Origin: Fluviicola sp.
GTDB taxonomy: Bacteria; Bacteroidota; Bacteroidia; Flavobacteriales_D; Crocinitomicaceae
Assembly: GCF_030151805.1 (NCBI RefSeq)
Contig: NZ_JASLCN010000025.1
Span: forward strand, 1-6,512
Length of the DNA: 6,512 nucleotides
Reading direction: 5' to 3'
Shown here: positions 1 to 6,328 of the stretch, one piece after another
How positions within the stretch are numbered: the first letter of the stretch is position 1
How the letters are laid out: each line of letters opens with the position of its first letter
Notes under the pieces: model-generated
The model's input: only the letters and a program-made list of their open reading frames with translations
Database searches by the model: none
Told to the model about the DNA's origin: nothing
Translations under genes and position numbers: made by a program

Positions 1-195
1 CAAAATGAAAACACCATTGTTATTGGTACGGGTGTTGTGAATATCAATCTTAACAGAAGCATTTTTAACAGGAGCTCCCATTTCATTTACAACTTTTCCT
101 TTGATAATGATTTCCGATTGAGACCAACCCGAACTGCTGACTAGAGTGGTAACAGCCAGGAGAAAAAGAGCTTTGTTTTTTACAAGCAGAAACAT
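1..195 (-). CDS. Partial N-terminus of a fourth array paralogue (exported CarboxypepD_reg-like protein)
   Basis: The reading frame is open from ATG at 195-193 to the window edge, giving 65 residues; the rest lies outside. Residues 1 to about 27 form a signal peptide with a hydrophobic core (ALFLLAVTTLVSSS) and end in GWSQ, matching the SWSQ end of the two neighbouring paralogues. After it, SEIIIKGKVVNEMGAPVKNA and then RTNNNGVFIL match the start of the CarboxypepD_reg-like (beta-sandwich) domain of the genes upstream; 26 of 45 aligned residues equal those of the 250-1566 product. Its signal-peptide core differs from the neighbours', so this is a separate, older copy and not a fragment of one of them. 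The 54-bp gap to the preceding gene is larger than the other gaps in the array and contains a promoter-like element. Function is unknown. That it carries the same C-terminal propeller-like region is inferred. Confidence 0.85.
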   Translation of the reverse strand, partial: MFLLVKNKALFLLAVTTLVSSSGWSQSEIIIKGKVVNEMGAPVKNASVKIDIHNTRTNNNGVFIL

Positions 196-240
196 AGGGT
201 TATTTAATGAGTTGAAAGTTAATTAAAAATGGATTTGATG

Positions 241-248
241 CAAAACTA
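241..248 (-). promoter_or_regulatory. Bacteroidota -7 promoter element (TAnnTTTG) before the fourth paralogue
   Basis: Read on the minus strand, 248-241 is TAGTTTTG, a full match to the TAnnTTTG -7 element of Bacteroidota housekeeping promoters. It lies 2 bp past the TGA stop of the upstream gene and 45 bp before the ATG at 195, which leaves a normal leader. A possible -33 element is TTTA at 270-267, 18 bp upstream, one base off TTTG and inside the upstream gene's end. It would allow this gene to be expressed independently of the array. This is motif matching only. Confidence 0.4.
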
Positions 249-249
249 A

Positions 250-1566
250 TCATCTTATTGGTTGTTTAAAGAGGTAATGCATGCTCCGATCCAGATAATC
301 ATCGTAGATGTAATAAACAAAATCACCACGGATTTGAAGATGTTTCAGGAAAATATGTTGTTCCAGCAGAATTTTTTGTTCTACTTTTCCATTTGTCGGA
401 TTGATTTCACGCAAAGTTGTAAGTCCGTCAATTTCATAGCGTGCAAAGATTCTTGTTTTTTCCAGGTTCGTAACCAATTCGTTTTTCCAGCCTTGGAAGT
501 GGTTGTAATAAATGGGAAAAGTCCTCACGCGAACACCAGCTTTCGTGAAAACAATCGCAGAATCGTTTAAATGATCAAAAATGACAAGAGAATCATTTAA
601 TTCAAATAACGGGATATAAACGGGAGTTGTTAAAACAAGGTCGTAGAAGCGTCGATTTTGCCATTTTCTGCGGGCGATTTTCAGTTCCTCCGGGTCCATG
701 GAATTAAACATTGCGTCTTCAGAACCTCTGTTGTCATCTGCATAATCGCGGAGTTCTCTGTTGTGTTTACGGTTTTCTCCGATATAGAACACCTTGGGTT
801 TTTGTGTCTGAATATTAAATGCGATGTATTCGATGCATTGATCTTGTTTGGAATAATTGTATTTCACCAGCATTTTTTCATCTCTGTAAACACAGGTCTT
901 TAGCAGGTTGTATCCAAAGATCCTCGAGCCTGATCTGAGTTGGAAAGCACCTATGGAATTACTGATGATGGAAGTCTCGTAAATACTGTCTGAATAAACG
1001 AGGTGAATGCGTTCCATGCAATCGCGGAATAATTGCGTTGGATTTCTGCGAATGGGAGTTTCAAACATTTTTTCCCCCCGGGCATCCAGGCCACGCATGA
1101 AGTATGTTTTTTCATCATTGCAGCAAAGAATAATTCCATCATCGGGTTGTAAGATAAAATCCAGTATATTGGCTTGTTTCCGCGGGTAAACCCAGAATAT
1201 TTGTTTGCTTGTAACTGTCACTTCATCGAGTGCTGTTTCTTTTCCCTGCATGATAACAAGTACCTGAAGGGTATCTCTCCATCTTTCCGGAAAAGCAATC
1301 ATGTCAACATACTCTGAGAATAAGGAGTGTTTAACGGTTAATTTTGCAGGGAAAGTGCTGTTCTTAAGAATAAAAAATCCATTAGAATTGGTGCGGCCAT
1401 CCGCGCTTCCTAGTTTGACAGCGGCATCTTTAATGGGAGTTCCCATATCAGTAACAACCTTTCCTTTTATAACGACTTCTGCCTGAGACCAGCTGGAATT
1501 ACTTCCGCTGATCCATCCGGTGAAGAAAAGTAAAAGTGAAATTGCAATGTGGTAATTTTGTTTCAT
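250..1566 (-). CDS. Exported CarboxypepD_reg-like / propeller-like array paralogue A
   Basis: The product is 438 residues. I start it at ATG 1566-1564 because MKQNY at that point aligns without gaps with the start of the neighbour at 1591-2910. A TTG five codons upstream would add only NSTH. Residues 1-28 are a signal peptide ending in SWSQ with no lipobox cysteine. Residues 29 to about 110 are a CarboxypepD_reg-like domain (GKVV, GTPIKDAAVKLG, RTNSNGFFIL). Residues 113-119, LDEVTVT, resemble a TonB box. From about 130 to the end, short beta-rich segments with blade-like patterns (DGIILCC, IHLVYSDSIYE, DSLVIFDHLNDSAIVF, YYIYDDYLD) suggest a beta-propeller. Cysteines 148, 149, 183 and 225 are shared with paralogue B. 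There is no type IX secretion C-terminal domain or beta-barrel. It lies 24 bp after the stop of 1591-2910 and is probably co-transcribed. The likely location is the periplasm or outer membrane; the role is unknown. Confidence 0.88.
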   Translation of the reverse strand: MKQNYHIAISLLLFFTGWISGSNSSWSQAEVVIKGKVVTDMGTPIKDAAVKLGSADGRTNSNGFFILKNSTFPAKLTVKHSLFSEYVDMIAFPERWRDTLQVLVIMQGKETALDEVTVTSKQIFWVYPRKQANILDFILQPDDGIILCCNDEKTYFMRGLDARGEKMFETPIRRNPTQLFRDCMERIHLVYSDSIYETSIISNSIGAFQLRSGSRIFGYNLLKTCVYRDEKMLVKYNYSKQDQCIEYIAFNIQTQKPKVFYIGENRKHNRELRDYADDNRGSEDAMFNSMDPEELKIARRKWQNRRFYDLVLTTPVYIPLFELNDSLVIFDHLNDSAIVFTKAGVRVRTFPIYYNHFQGWKNELVTNLEKTRIFARYEIDGLTTLREINPTNGKVEQKILLEQHIFLKHLQIRGDFVYYIYDDYLDRSMHYLFKQPIR

Positions 1567-1590
1567 ATGTGTTGAATTCAACGGAAGTAA

Positions 1591-2910
1591 TTATTGTTTC
1601 AATGCTTGTTTAAACAGGTAGTGCATACTTTGATCCAGGTAATCGTTGTAGATGTAATAAATGTATCCATCACGAATCTGAAGATGTTTTGGGAAAATAT
1701 GCGTTTCCAAACGGATCAGACGCTCTATTTTTCCATTTTCCGGATTGATTTCACGAAGAATTGTAAGCCCGTCAATTTCGTAGCGGGCATAAATTTTGGT
1801 TTTTTCCATATTTGTAACTAACTCATTTTTCCAGCCCTTATAGTGGTGGTAGAGGATTGGAAATGACCTTACGCGATCTCCGGCTTTCGTAAAAACAACA
1901 GCAGAATCATTTAAATGATCGAAGATGACGAGTGAATCGTTTAATTCAAATAATGGAACGTAAACCGGGGTGGTTAAAACCAGGTCATAAAAGCGCAGAT
2001 TTTCCCATCTTGCACGCGCCATTTTCAATTGATCTTTGTCTGAGGTATGAAACAAATCGTCTCCTCTGTCACGGTTTTCCATTGCAAATTCACGAAGTTG
2101 TCTGTTGCGTTTCCGGTCTTCACTAACATAGATTGTTTTGGGTTTTTGTGTTTGAATGTTATACGCAAGGAATTCAATGCGTTGGTTTTGATCGGAATAA
2201 TAGTATTTTACTAAAGTCTTATTATCTTTATATACACAGGATTTTAGTAGGTTGTATAAGAATAGTTTTGATGCTGATTTGATCTGAAAAAGTCCCATTG
2301 TATTACTGATGACGGATGTTTCATAAATACTATCCGAGTAAATTAAGTGCACTCTTTGTGTGCAATCGCGGAATAGTTCCTTTGGATGTCTGCGAATAGG
2401 AATTTCATACATTTTTTCTCCCTGGGAATTTAAACCACGCATAAAATATGTTTTCTCGTCGCTGCAACACAGGATGATTCCATCATCGGGTTGTAAAACA
2501 AAATCCAGCACATTGGCTTGTTTTCTGGGATATACCCAAACCAATTGCCGATTTGTGACGGTCACTTCTTCCAGTTCTGTTTCTTTTCCTGTCATGACCA
2601 CAAAAATTTCAAGAGTGTCTCTCCATCTTTGAGGAAAGACAACCATATCAATATATTCTGAAAACAACGGATGTTTTACGGTGAGTTGTACCGGAAACGT
2701 ACTGTTTTTAAGAATGAAAAACCCATTGGAGTTTGTACGCCCGTCTGCACTTCCCAATTTTACAGTAGCATTTTTAATGGGGGTTCCCATTTCTGAAACA
2801 ACCTTTCCTTTCACAGTTACTTCCGCCTGAGACCAGGTGGAATTACTTCCGCTTATCCAAGCAGTGAAGAAGAGTAAAAGTAAGATTGCAATGAGGTAAT
2901 TTTGTTTCAT
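1591..2910 (-). CDS. Exported CarboxypepD_reg-like / propeller-like array paralogue B
   Basis: The product is 439 residues starting at ATG 2910. It aligns with the 250-1566 product without a gap at 319 of 438 positions (about 73%), counted by hand. Residues 1-28 are the signal peptide ending in TWSQ. Residues 29 to about 110 are the CarboxypepD_reg-like domain with the usual TNSNGFF turn. LEEVTVT at 113-119 is TonB-box-like. The remainder is predicted propeller-like. The strongest conservation across the family is at 320-393, including ELNDSLVIFDHLNDSA, GWKNELVTN, EKTKIYARYEIDGL and LREINP. The least conserved stretch is about 269-303, which is charged. Cysteines at 148, 149, 183 and 225 may form disulfides after export. 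The upstream gap is 21 bp with no promoter motif, fitting an operon with 2932-4263. Beyond being an exported, possibly ligand- or protein-binding scaffold, I can assign no function. Confidence 0.9.
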   Translation of the reverse strand: MKQNYLIAILLLLFFTAWISGSNSTWSQAEVTVKGKVVSEMGTPIKNATVKLGSADGRTNSNGFFILKNSTFPVQLTVKHPLFSEYIDMVVFPQRWRDTLEIFVVMTGKETELEEVTVTNRQLVWVYPRKQANVLDFVLQPDDGIILCCSDEKTYFMRGLNSQGEKMYEIPIRRHPKELFRDCTQRVHLIYSDSIYETSVISNTMGLFQIKSASKLFLYNLLKSCVYKDNKTLVKYYYSDQNQRIEFLAYNIQTQKPKTIYVSEDRKRNRQLREFAMENRDRGDDLFHTSDKDQLKMARARWENLRFYDLVLTTPVYVPLFELNDSLVIFDHLNDSAVVFTKAGDRVRSFPILYHHYKGWKNELVTNMEKTKIYARYEIDGLTILREINPENGKIERLIRLETHIFPKHLQIRDGYIYYIYNDYLDQSMHYLFKQALKQ

Positions 2911-2931
2911 GATGCGTTGATTTGAGTATCA

Positions 2932-4263
2932 CTAATTATTTCTTAGAGCCTGTTTGTACAGGTAATGAATGCTGTTATCCAAGTAATGTTTGTACAGGTA
3001 GAAAGCATAATTTCCCCGGACCTGAATTCTCATAGGATAAATGTGTTTTTCAAGGAGTGTTGTGTTCAGAATTTTTCCGGTAGAAGGGTCGATTTCACGT
3101 AGTGTTGCCAGGCCGTCAATCTCATATTTAGCATAGATTTTTGTTTTCTCTTCATTGACAATTAATTCATTTTTCCAGTTCTCAAAATAATGATAACTGA
3201 TTTGGAAAGATCTTACAAAATCTCCGTTCTGTTTAAAAACCAGTGCGCTATCCTTGATGTGATCGAAAATGATAATGGAATCATTGATTTCAAAGATCGG
3301 AGTGTACAATTCTTTTGAAAGGATTTGCCTGTAAAATTGCTGATTCTGCCATTTTTGCCTGTCTGTTAGTGAGGCTATTTGTGGTCCGCGCGTATTCCTG
3401 TAATTGGGGTTGAAAAGCGGAACCGGGATGTCATTGGCGATGGCATAATCATCCAGGGCGCGCATTTGTTTTCTGTCGGTGGTAATATAAAGCAACTCGG
3501 GGATCTTCGTGTTGCGATCAATTTTTGTGTATTCTACCAGTTTATTATGTGGTCCCAATCTTTTGACAATGAAATTGTTTTCACTGGAAATAACACAGGG
3601 GCTTAAAATATCCATCGCCTGAATGTAAGGGTAGCCCGCCAGCATGCTGATGGAGTTTCCCCAAAATTTAAATTCGAAAAGACTATCGGTATAGGCCAAA
3701 TGAATTCCACCGGTGCAATCTTCAAACAAGTTCTGCGGATTTTTTTTGATCTGAAGGTCTGTGATTTTCTTGCTGAGAGAATCCAGTCTTCTTAAAAAGT
3801 ATTTGTGATCTTCCTGGCAAAGCAATAGAATTTCGTCATCCATTAAAGCAAAATCAATAATATGTGTATGTAGTTTCTGGTAAGCCCAAATCACGCGGGA
3901 AGAGTTAATGGTTACTTCTTCCAGTTCAGTTGCTTTATTTTCCAGGATGATATTCAGAAAAACGGTGTCTTTTTGATTGATCGGTGCGCGTACAAATCCG
4001 ATATATTCTTTATAAAGAACATGTTTAATGGATAATTGGGCGGGAAATTTAGCCAGTTTAAATACAAAGCGTCCTTTCGAATTTGTTTTGCTGTTTTGTT
4101 GTCCGAGTCTGACTTCGGCACCAACCACTTTTTGATTTTGATCGTTTGAAACAGTACCGATAACAACAACGTCCTGGGCAGTTGCAATGGAACCAAATAA
4201 AAAAGTGAAAACCATCATCACAATGGATTTCTGAAATCTATTTGATATGAATAAGTAGCTCAT
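2932..4263 (-). CDS. Exported CarboxypepD_reg-like / propeller-like array paralogue C (most diverged)
   Basis: The product is 443 residues from ATG 4263. Met16 or Met17 are alternative starts and would still leave a signal peptide (VFTFLFGSIATAQ, cleavage after about residue 30). The architecture matches the downstream copies: CarboxypepD_reg-like domain at about 31-110 (VVVIGTVSN, GAEVRLG, TNSKGRFVFKL), LEEVTIN at 114-120, then a propeller-like region. Sequence identity to A and B is clearly lower, but the block at 322-396 is well kept (EINDSIIIFDHIKDSALVF, WKNELIVN, EKTKIYAKYEIDGL, TLREIDPSTGK), as is the C-terminus (YLDNSIHYLYKQAL). Cysteines at 149, 183 and 223 match positions in A and B; the second cysteine of the CC pair is Gln150. 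It is the promoter-proximal gene of the array, preceded by the 247-bp gap with 21-bp-spaced repeats. Function is unknown. Confidence 0.9.
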   Translation of the reverse strand: MSYLFISNRFQKSIVMMVFTFLFGSIATAQDVVVIGTVSNDQNQKVVGAEVRLGQQNSKTNSKGRFVFKLAKFPAQLSIKHVLYKEYIGFVRAPINQKDTVFLNIILENKATELEEVTINSSRVIWAYQKLHTHIIDFALMDDEILLLCQEDHKYFLRRLDSLSKKITDLQIKKNPQNLFEDCTGGIHLAYTDSLFEFKFWGNSISMLAGYPYIQAMDILSPCVISSENNFIVKRLGPHNKLVEYTKIDRNTKIPELLYITTDRKQMRALDDYAIANDIPVPLFNPNYRNTRGPQIASLTDRQKWQNQQFYRQILSKELYTPIFEINDSIIIFDHIKDSALVFKQNGDFVRSFQISYHYFENWKNELIVNEEKTKIYAKYEIDGLATLREIDPSTGKILNTTLLEKHIYPMRIQVRGNYAFYLYKHYLDNSIHYLYKQALRNN

Positions 4264-4301
4264 AGTGAAGTTAAGATAGGTAAAAAAAGAATTGAGAAAT
4301 C

Positions 4302-4313
4302 AATCAATTGATT
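4302..4313. promoter_or_regulatory. 12-bp perfect palindrome upstream of the array
   Basis: AATCAATTGATT reads the same on both strands. It lies 38 bp before the ATG at 4263, where a dimeric regulator or a leader hairpin could act. The region is very AT-rich, so chance is a real alternative. It overlaps the first of the three TTGATT hexamers. Confidence 0.2.
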
Positions 4314-4358
4314 AAAGTGTTGACTTGGTTGATTTTGATAGAATTAGTATTGATTTTG
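4308..4358. repeat. Three TTGATT hexamers at exact 21-bp spacing
   Basis: TTGATT begins at 4308, 4329 and 4350, so the copies are exactly 21 bp apart, or two helical turns. The second and third copies extend to the 9-mer TTGATTTTG. The bases between the copies do not match, so this is not a simple tandem duplication. On the minus strand the units read AATCAA. Placed 45-90 bp upstream of the paralogue C start, they could be helically phased sites for a regulator of the array. No known binding-site family is recognised. Confidence 0.35.
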
Positions 4359-4387
4359 CTGGCTGACAGAACAATTTATTATTTTTG
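4355..4387 (+). promoter_or_regulatory. Possible plus-strand promoter in the gap, antisense to the omp85-like gene's 3' end
   Basis: TATTTTTG at 4380-4387 fits TAnnTTTG, with TTTG at 4355-4358 as a -33 element 21 bp upstream; that is close to the usual Bacteroidota spacing. No convincing plus-strand gene follows, so a transcript would run antisense into the 3' end of the gene at 4511-6226. The region is AT-rich and the match could be chance. Confidence 0.2.
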
Positions 4388-4464
4388 AAAGCTTCTTTAT
4401 TGTTCGTAATCAGCTTGTTAGTTGCCAGGTTGTGATGTTGTACTTGAGGTTGATTCGTAATATT

Positions 4465-4482
4465 GCGAAATGGCAATTTCGC
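4465..4482 (-). terminator. Small hairpin after the omp85-like gene, weak terminator candidate
   Basis: GCGAAAT and ATTTCGC form a perfect 7-bp stem around a 4-base loop, 28 bp past the TAG stop at 4513-4511. On the minus strand it is followed by AATATTACG and not by a run of T, so it is not a standard intrinsic terminator. It could also protect the 3' end of the transcript. Confidence 0.25.
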
Positions 4483-4510
4483 GAATTAAAACCGGGAATC
4501 AGGGCCAACT

Positions 4511-6226
4511 CTAAAAATAAGCCACGTATCCGAAATGCACTTTCGAATCCCGAAACAAAATCGGATTTGAAAACTGCTGTCCCAACGCATACGTCAGTGA
4601 AAAGATCCCGATATTAGTCCCAAAACAAAGCCCTGCTCCAAAACCTTTCGGAGCATCGTGAATGTAACTCTGAACATTTCGCTCGTACCAGCTTTGATCG
4701 TAAAAAACGAACAAATACGAATTCTGATCCAGGATAAAGCGTGGTTCGATGGTAAAGGTCGCCCGGTATGTACTCAGTAATTCATCTTCCATAAAACCGC
4801 GTTGGGAAAGGTTCCCTCCAAAGCGTAGCAGTTCATTTTGCTGAATGTTGTTAGTGTAAAATGTTTCGCTGATAAGCCCGCCTTTGATTACAAAACGTTT
4901 GCCAAGCGCCTGGTAATATTCGATTTGAACTTTACCACCATAAATCAGGTAACCGGAAGTTGTTGAATCCTTTTTAAGCGAGCGTTTTCCAACATTTGCT
5001 TCCACATACCAGATAAACCCTTTTCGCGGATTTGGTAAATAGTCAACCGTTTGATTTTTAAATGAAAGACCGTAAACATTGCTTTTGGTTGTACCGTATA
5101 AACTGGTCGCTTTTGTTCCAAGCAAGTTGGATTGCTGGTTTTTATAAAAACCGGTCAATGTTTTTCCCCCCGAAACAAAATAAGTCACTCCGACACTTGT
5201 TTTCAGTTCCAGGAAAGTAGAATCGCGCTTGAAGAGTGAAAACTGACCATCTAAACCAAAAGGGGTATTGAAAAGAAAGGGGTAAGCTGCCTGGATTTTT
5301 AATTGTGGACTTCCGGGTTGAATCGAGCGCCAGTTCAGATCGAAAAGTTCTCCGTGTTTAAAGGCATTTTGAAGTTTCAAACGCAAATCTCCCGTCAATT
5401 GATATTTCAGTTTCACCGGATCCTGTTGAAGACCAATGGTTCCGTTAAACAGCGAAACGGGCTTTGTTTCAATGTAGAGATATAAATTGGCTCCCTGGGG
5501 AGTAAAGAGAATTTCAGCCGGTTTGGTTTGTTTTACAAATGTGAGCTGAGTGAGTCGTGTGCCGATTAACTTCACCTGTTCCTGGTTGTACCAATCTCCT
5601 TTTTCAATATGCAGGAAATTTTCCAGGTATCTTTTTGCCAGTTTCACTTTGCTTCCGCTCACAATGATCTCGTTCCATTTGACGCGCGAATTGGGTTTAA
5701 TAATCAGCTCCACGAAAAGTGCTTCCTTTTCGGTTCGCAGATCTTCGAATGAAATTTGAGCAAACGGATAGCCGGCAACCTCAAATTGATGAAGAATGTT
5801 TTCCAGGTTTTTAGAAATTTCGAGCGGAGTGGGTGGAAGTGTTTCAATTGTCCGCGGACTGATCCCGATTTCCCGTAAAGCACGACGACTTTCATCGCTG
5901 ATGGACAGATTGAGTTTTTTGTAGCGTAAACCCAGGGTGAAAAATACTTCGCTGTTCAGACTGTCGATCTTAATAATAGAATCAACCCCGAAACTTAAGT
6001 AGCCTTTTTTATAAGCCAGGAATTGAATTTCCGTCAGTTGTTTCTTCAGCGATAAAGTATCCGTATACGTAAAACTGTTTCGTTTGCTGATCACTTTGAA
6101 ATCCGGCTCCGGAAAAGTGATTTTTTTTTGCGCATGAAGGTTCGGAAAGGTAAATAAGAAGAGATTGACCAAAAGGACAAGCTGCAATTTTTGTTGAGAA
6201 AGCTTCACGAAATGCTTCAATATCAA
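4511..6226 (-). CDS. Omp85 superfamily (BamA/TamA-like) outer-membrane protein
   Basis: The product is 571 residues and belongs to the family that inserts or translocates proteins at the outer membrane. Residues 1-33 are a signal peptide ending in NLHAQ. About 65-178 and 182-255 look like POTRA repeats; the second, clearer one contains WNEIIVSGSKV, a helix at 195-206 and LYLYIETKPV. About 256-571 form the barrel, with alternating strands, NPRKGF at 399-404, RGF at 476-478 (the Omp85 loop-6 motif, inside FGGNLSQRGF), GFGAGLCFGTNIGIFSLTYA near the end, and a terminal Phe. It appears shorter than housekeeping BamA, which has five POTRA domains, and closer in size to TamA-like or accessory Omp85 proteins. 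No ATG exists in frame upstream before the stop at 6260-6262, nor in the first 60 codons, so TTG at 6226 is taken as the start, backed by AAAGGAA just upstream; TTG at 6220 is the alternative. Its substrate is unknown. Confidence 0.88.
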   Translation of the reverse strand: MILKHFVKLSQQKLQLVLLVNLFLFTFPNLHAQKKITFPEPDFKVISKRNSFTYTDTLSLKKQLTEIQFLAYKKGYLSFGVDSIIKIDSLNSEVFFTLGLRYKKLNLSISDESRRALREIGISPRTIETLPPTPLEISKNLENILHQFEVAGYPFAQISFEDLRTEKEALFVELIIKPNSRVKWNEIIVSGSKVKLAKRYLENFLHIEKGDWYNQEQVKLIGTRLTQLTFVKQTKPAEILFTPQGANLYLYIETKPVSLFNGTIGLQQDPVKLKYQLTGDLRLKLQNAFKHGELFDLNWRSIQPGSPQLKIQAAYPFLFNTPFGLDGQFSLFKRDSTFLELKTSVGVTYFVSGGKTLTGFYKNQQSNLLGTKATSLYGTTKSNVYGLSFKNQTVDYLPNPRKGFIWYVEANVGKRSLKKDSTTSGYLIYGGKVQIEYYQALGKRFVIKGGLISETFYTNNIQQNELLRFGGNLSQRGFMEDELLSTYRATFTIEPRFILDQNSYLFVFYDQSWYERNVQSYIHDAPKGFGAGLCFGTNIGIFSLTYALGQQFSNPILFRDSKVHFGYVAYF

Positions 6227-6230
6227 TAGT

Positions 6231-6237
6231 TTCCTTT
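6231..6237 (-). promoter_or_regulatory. Shine-Dalgarno-like AAAGGAA supporting the TTG start
   Basis: On the minus strand AAAGGAA is followed by ACTA and then TTG at 6226-6224, leaving 5 bases between AGGA and the start codon. Bacteroidota genes usually lack Shine-Dalgarno sequences, so this one is notable and favours TTG 6226 over the TTG two codons later, though it does not exclude the latter. Confidence 0.45.
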
Positions 6238-6279
6238 GGTAATTATCAAGAATATTACTCTATATAACGATGAAAGTAG

Positions 6280-6287
6280 TAAGTTTG
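6280..6287 (+). promoter_or_regulatory. -7 promoter element for the small lipoprotein gene
   Basis: TAAGTTTG matches TAnnTTTG 41 bp before the ATG at 6329, implying a leader of roughly 35 bases. No TTTG -33 element is visible at the expected distance. In the opposite direction the only near match for the omp85-like gene is TATTCTTG at 6254-6247, one base off. Confidence 0.35.
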
Positions 6288-6328
6288 TATAGAAGTTACA
6301 ATTAGTATTCACTGTTAAACGTACGATC

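Noticed and set aside
262..570. Plus-strand 102-codon open frame
   Set aside because: It lies fully antisense to paralogue A, and a similar antisense frame appears at 1594-1821 over the same part of paralogue B; it is a shadow of the conserved C-terminal coding sequence.
951..1142. Minus-strand 63-codon frame inside paralogue A
   Set aside because: It lies in another frame of a well-supported gene with no matching frame in the paralogues.
1567..1581. Upstream TTG start for paralogue A (adds NSTH)
   Set aside because: The ATG at 1566 aligns exactly with the paralogue B start and begins the conserved signal peptide.
1..4263. SusC/TonB-dependent receptor genes, suggested by the CarboxypepD_reg-like domain and EVTVT motif
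   Set aside because: The proteins are about 440 residues with no plug or beta-barrel, far too short, and their C-terminal region is propeller-like.
1..4263. Type IX secretion cargo
   Set aside because: No C-terminal sorting domain is visible; all three complete copies end in YLFKQ or YLYKQ followed by 3-6 residues.
4432..4617. Plus-strand 61-codon frame starting in the 247-bp gap
   Set aside because: More than half of it is antisense to the omp85-like gene, and the product has no signal, domain or recognisable composition.
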